This document shows positions 20,294 to 20,366 of a stretch of DNA of 20,366 nucleotides, piece by piece. The stretch spans positions 1-20,366 of the forward strand of contig CAZRKL010000031.1 in the NCBI GenBank assembly GCA_964600595.1, given 5' to 3'. Origin of the DNA: DAIOEK01 sp964600595. Its GTDB lineage: Bacteria; Chloroflexota; Anaerolineae; Anaerolineales; Anaerolineaceae. Made by a program: the position numbers and the translations under genes. The notes under the pieces are model-generated. The model did not search any database. It saw only the letters and a list, made by a program, of their open reading frames with translations, and was not told the origin of the DNA. Position 1 is the first letter of the stretch, and every line of letters begins with the position of its first letter.

Positions 20294-20366
20294 CTAATAC
20301 TCATCATCATCATCCATCCACAGGTCTTCATCTTCGTCTTCCTCACCCTCCATTTCATCCCATTCT
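20294..20366 (-). CDS. Acidic C-terminal tail of a protein, partial
   Basis: A minus-strand frame enters from the window end and stops at TAG (20296-20294), giving 23 visible residues ending EDLWMDDDDEY, almost all Asp and Glu. The stop is followed closely by an intrinsic terminator, and a protein-like acidic tail is coherent, so this is probably the true C-terminus of a longer gene. The function cannot be told. Confidence 0.55.
   Translation of the reverse strand, partial: EWDEMEGEEDEDEDLWMDDDDEY

Noticed and set aside
1..20366. tRNA genes, CRISPR repeats, insertion sequences or phage attachment sites
   Set aside because: No cloverleaf with a CCA-type end, no regularly spaced repeats, no transposase or integrase frame and no long direct repeats were seen.

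Overview
The window looks like a chromosomal segment of a free-living, probably anaerobic bacterium. Gene content and protein style (Mo-hydroxylase and FdrA clusters beside isoprenoid, tRNA-thiolation and cold-shock genes, strong AGGAGG ribosome sites, moderate GC) would fit a Chloroflexota/Anaerolineae-type genome. That is an impression from reading the sequence, not a database result. No rRNA, tRNA, insertion sequence, phage gene or CRISPR array is visible.

Layout. (1) About 1-1600, minus strand: a small membrane-anchored protein cut by the window edge, an unrecognised 171-residue protein and a short-chain NAD(P)-binding protein of the NmrA type. (2) 1648-3063: a uracil-type NCS2 nucleobase permease with its own terminator. 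(3) 3241-3429: a 62-residue single-pass membrane protein with a private promoter and terminator. (4) 3509-12620, minus strand, transcribed from about 12865 downwards: fdrA, ylbE/allG (DUF1116), a tandem-duplicated cyclase-family metal hydrolase, then the FAD, 2Fe-2S and molybdopterin subunits of a xanthine-dehydrogenase-family hydroxylase, and a CoxG-like protein. The leader of this operon is about 245 nt long and carries a terminator hairpin with a six-U tract upstream of fdrA. (5) 13101-13826, plus strand: a divergent GNAT-like protein with a near-consensus promoter. (6) 13918-17106, minus strand: long-chain polyprenyl diphosphate synthase, TatD-family hydrolase and phosphoglucomutase/phosphomannomutase, tightly packed. 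(7) 17205-19703, plus strand: cysteine desulfurase, mnmA and a small three-helix membrane protein. (8) 19811 to the end, minus strand: a cold-shock protein with a long structured leader, then the acidic tail of a protein that starts outside the window.

The most interesting part is region 4 with region 2. The genes suggest a pathway: import of a nucleobase (the permease has the UraA-type GEN motif rather than the xanthine/urate-type QN motif), ring hydroxylation by the Mo enzyme, opening of a cyclic amide by the cyclase-family hydrolase, and phosphorolysis of the resulting acylurea by FdrA/AllG to carbamoyl phosphate. In E. coli, FdrA/YlbE/YlbF act on oxalurate. Ureidomalonate, the ring-opened form of barbiturate, has the same acylurea group with one extra CH2. 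An energy-conserving oxidative pyrimidine route (uracil, barbiturate, ureidomalonate, then malonamate plus carbamoyl phosphate) is therefore chemically reasonable and, to my knowledge, not described. The AllH partner and a carbamate kinase are absent from the window. The pathway is inference; the gene families are well supported.
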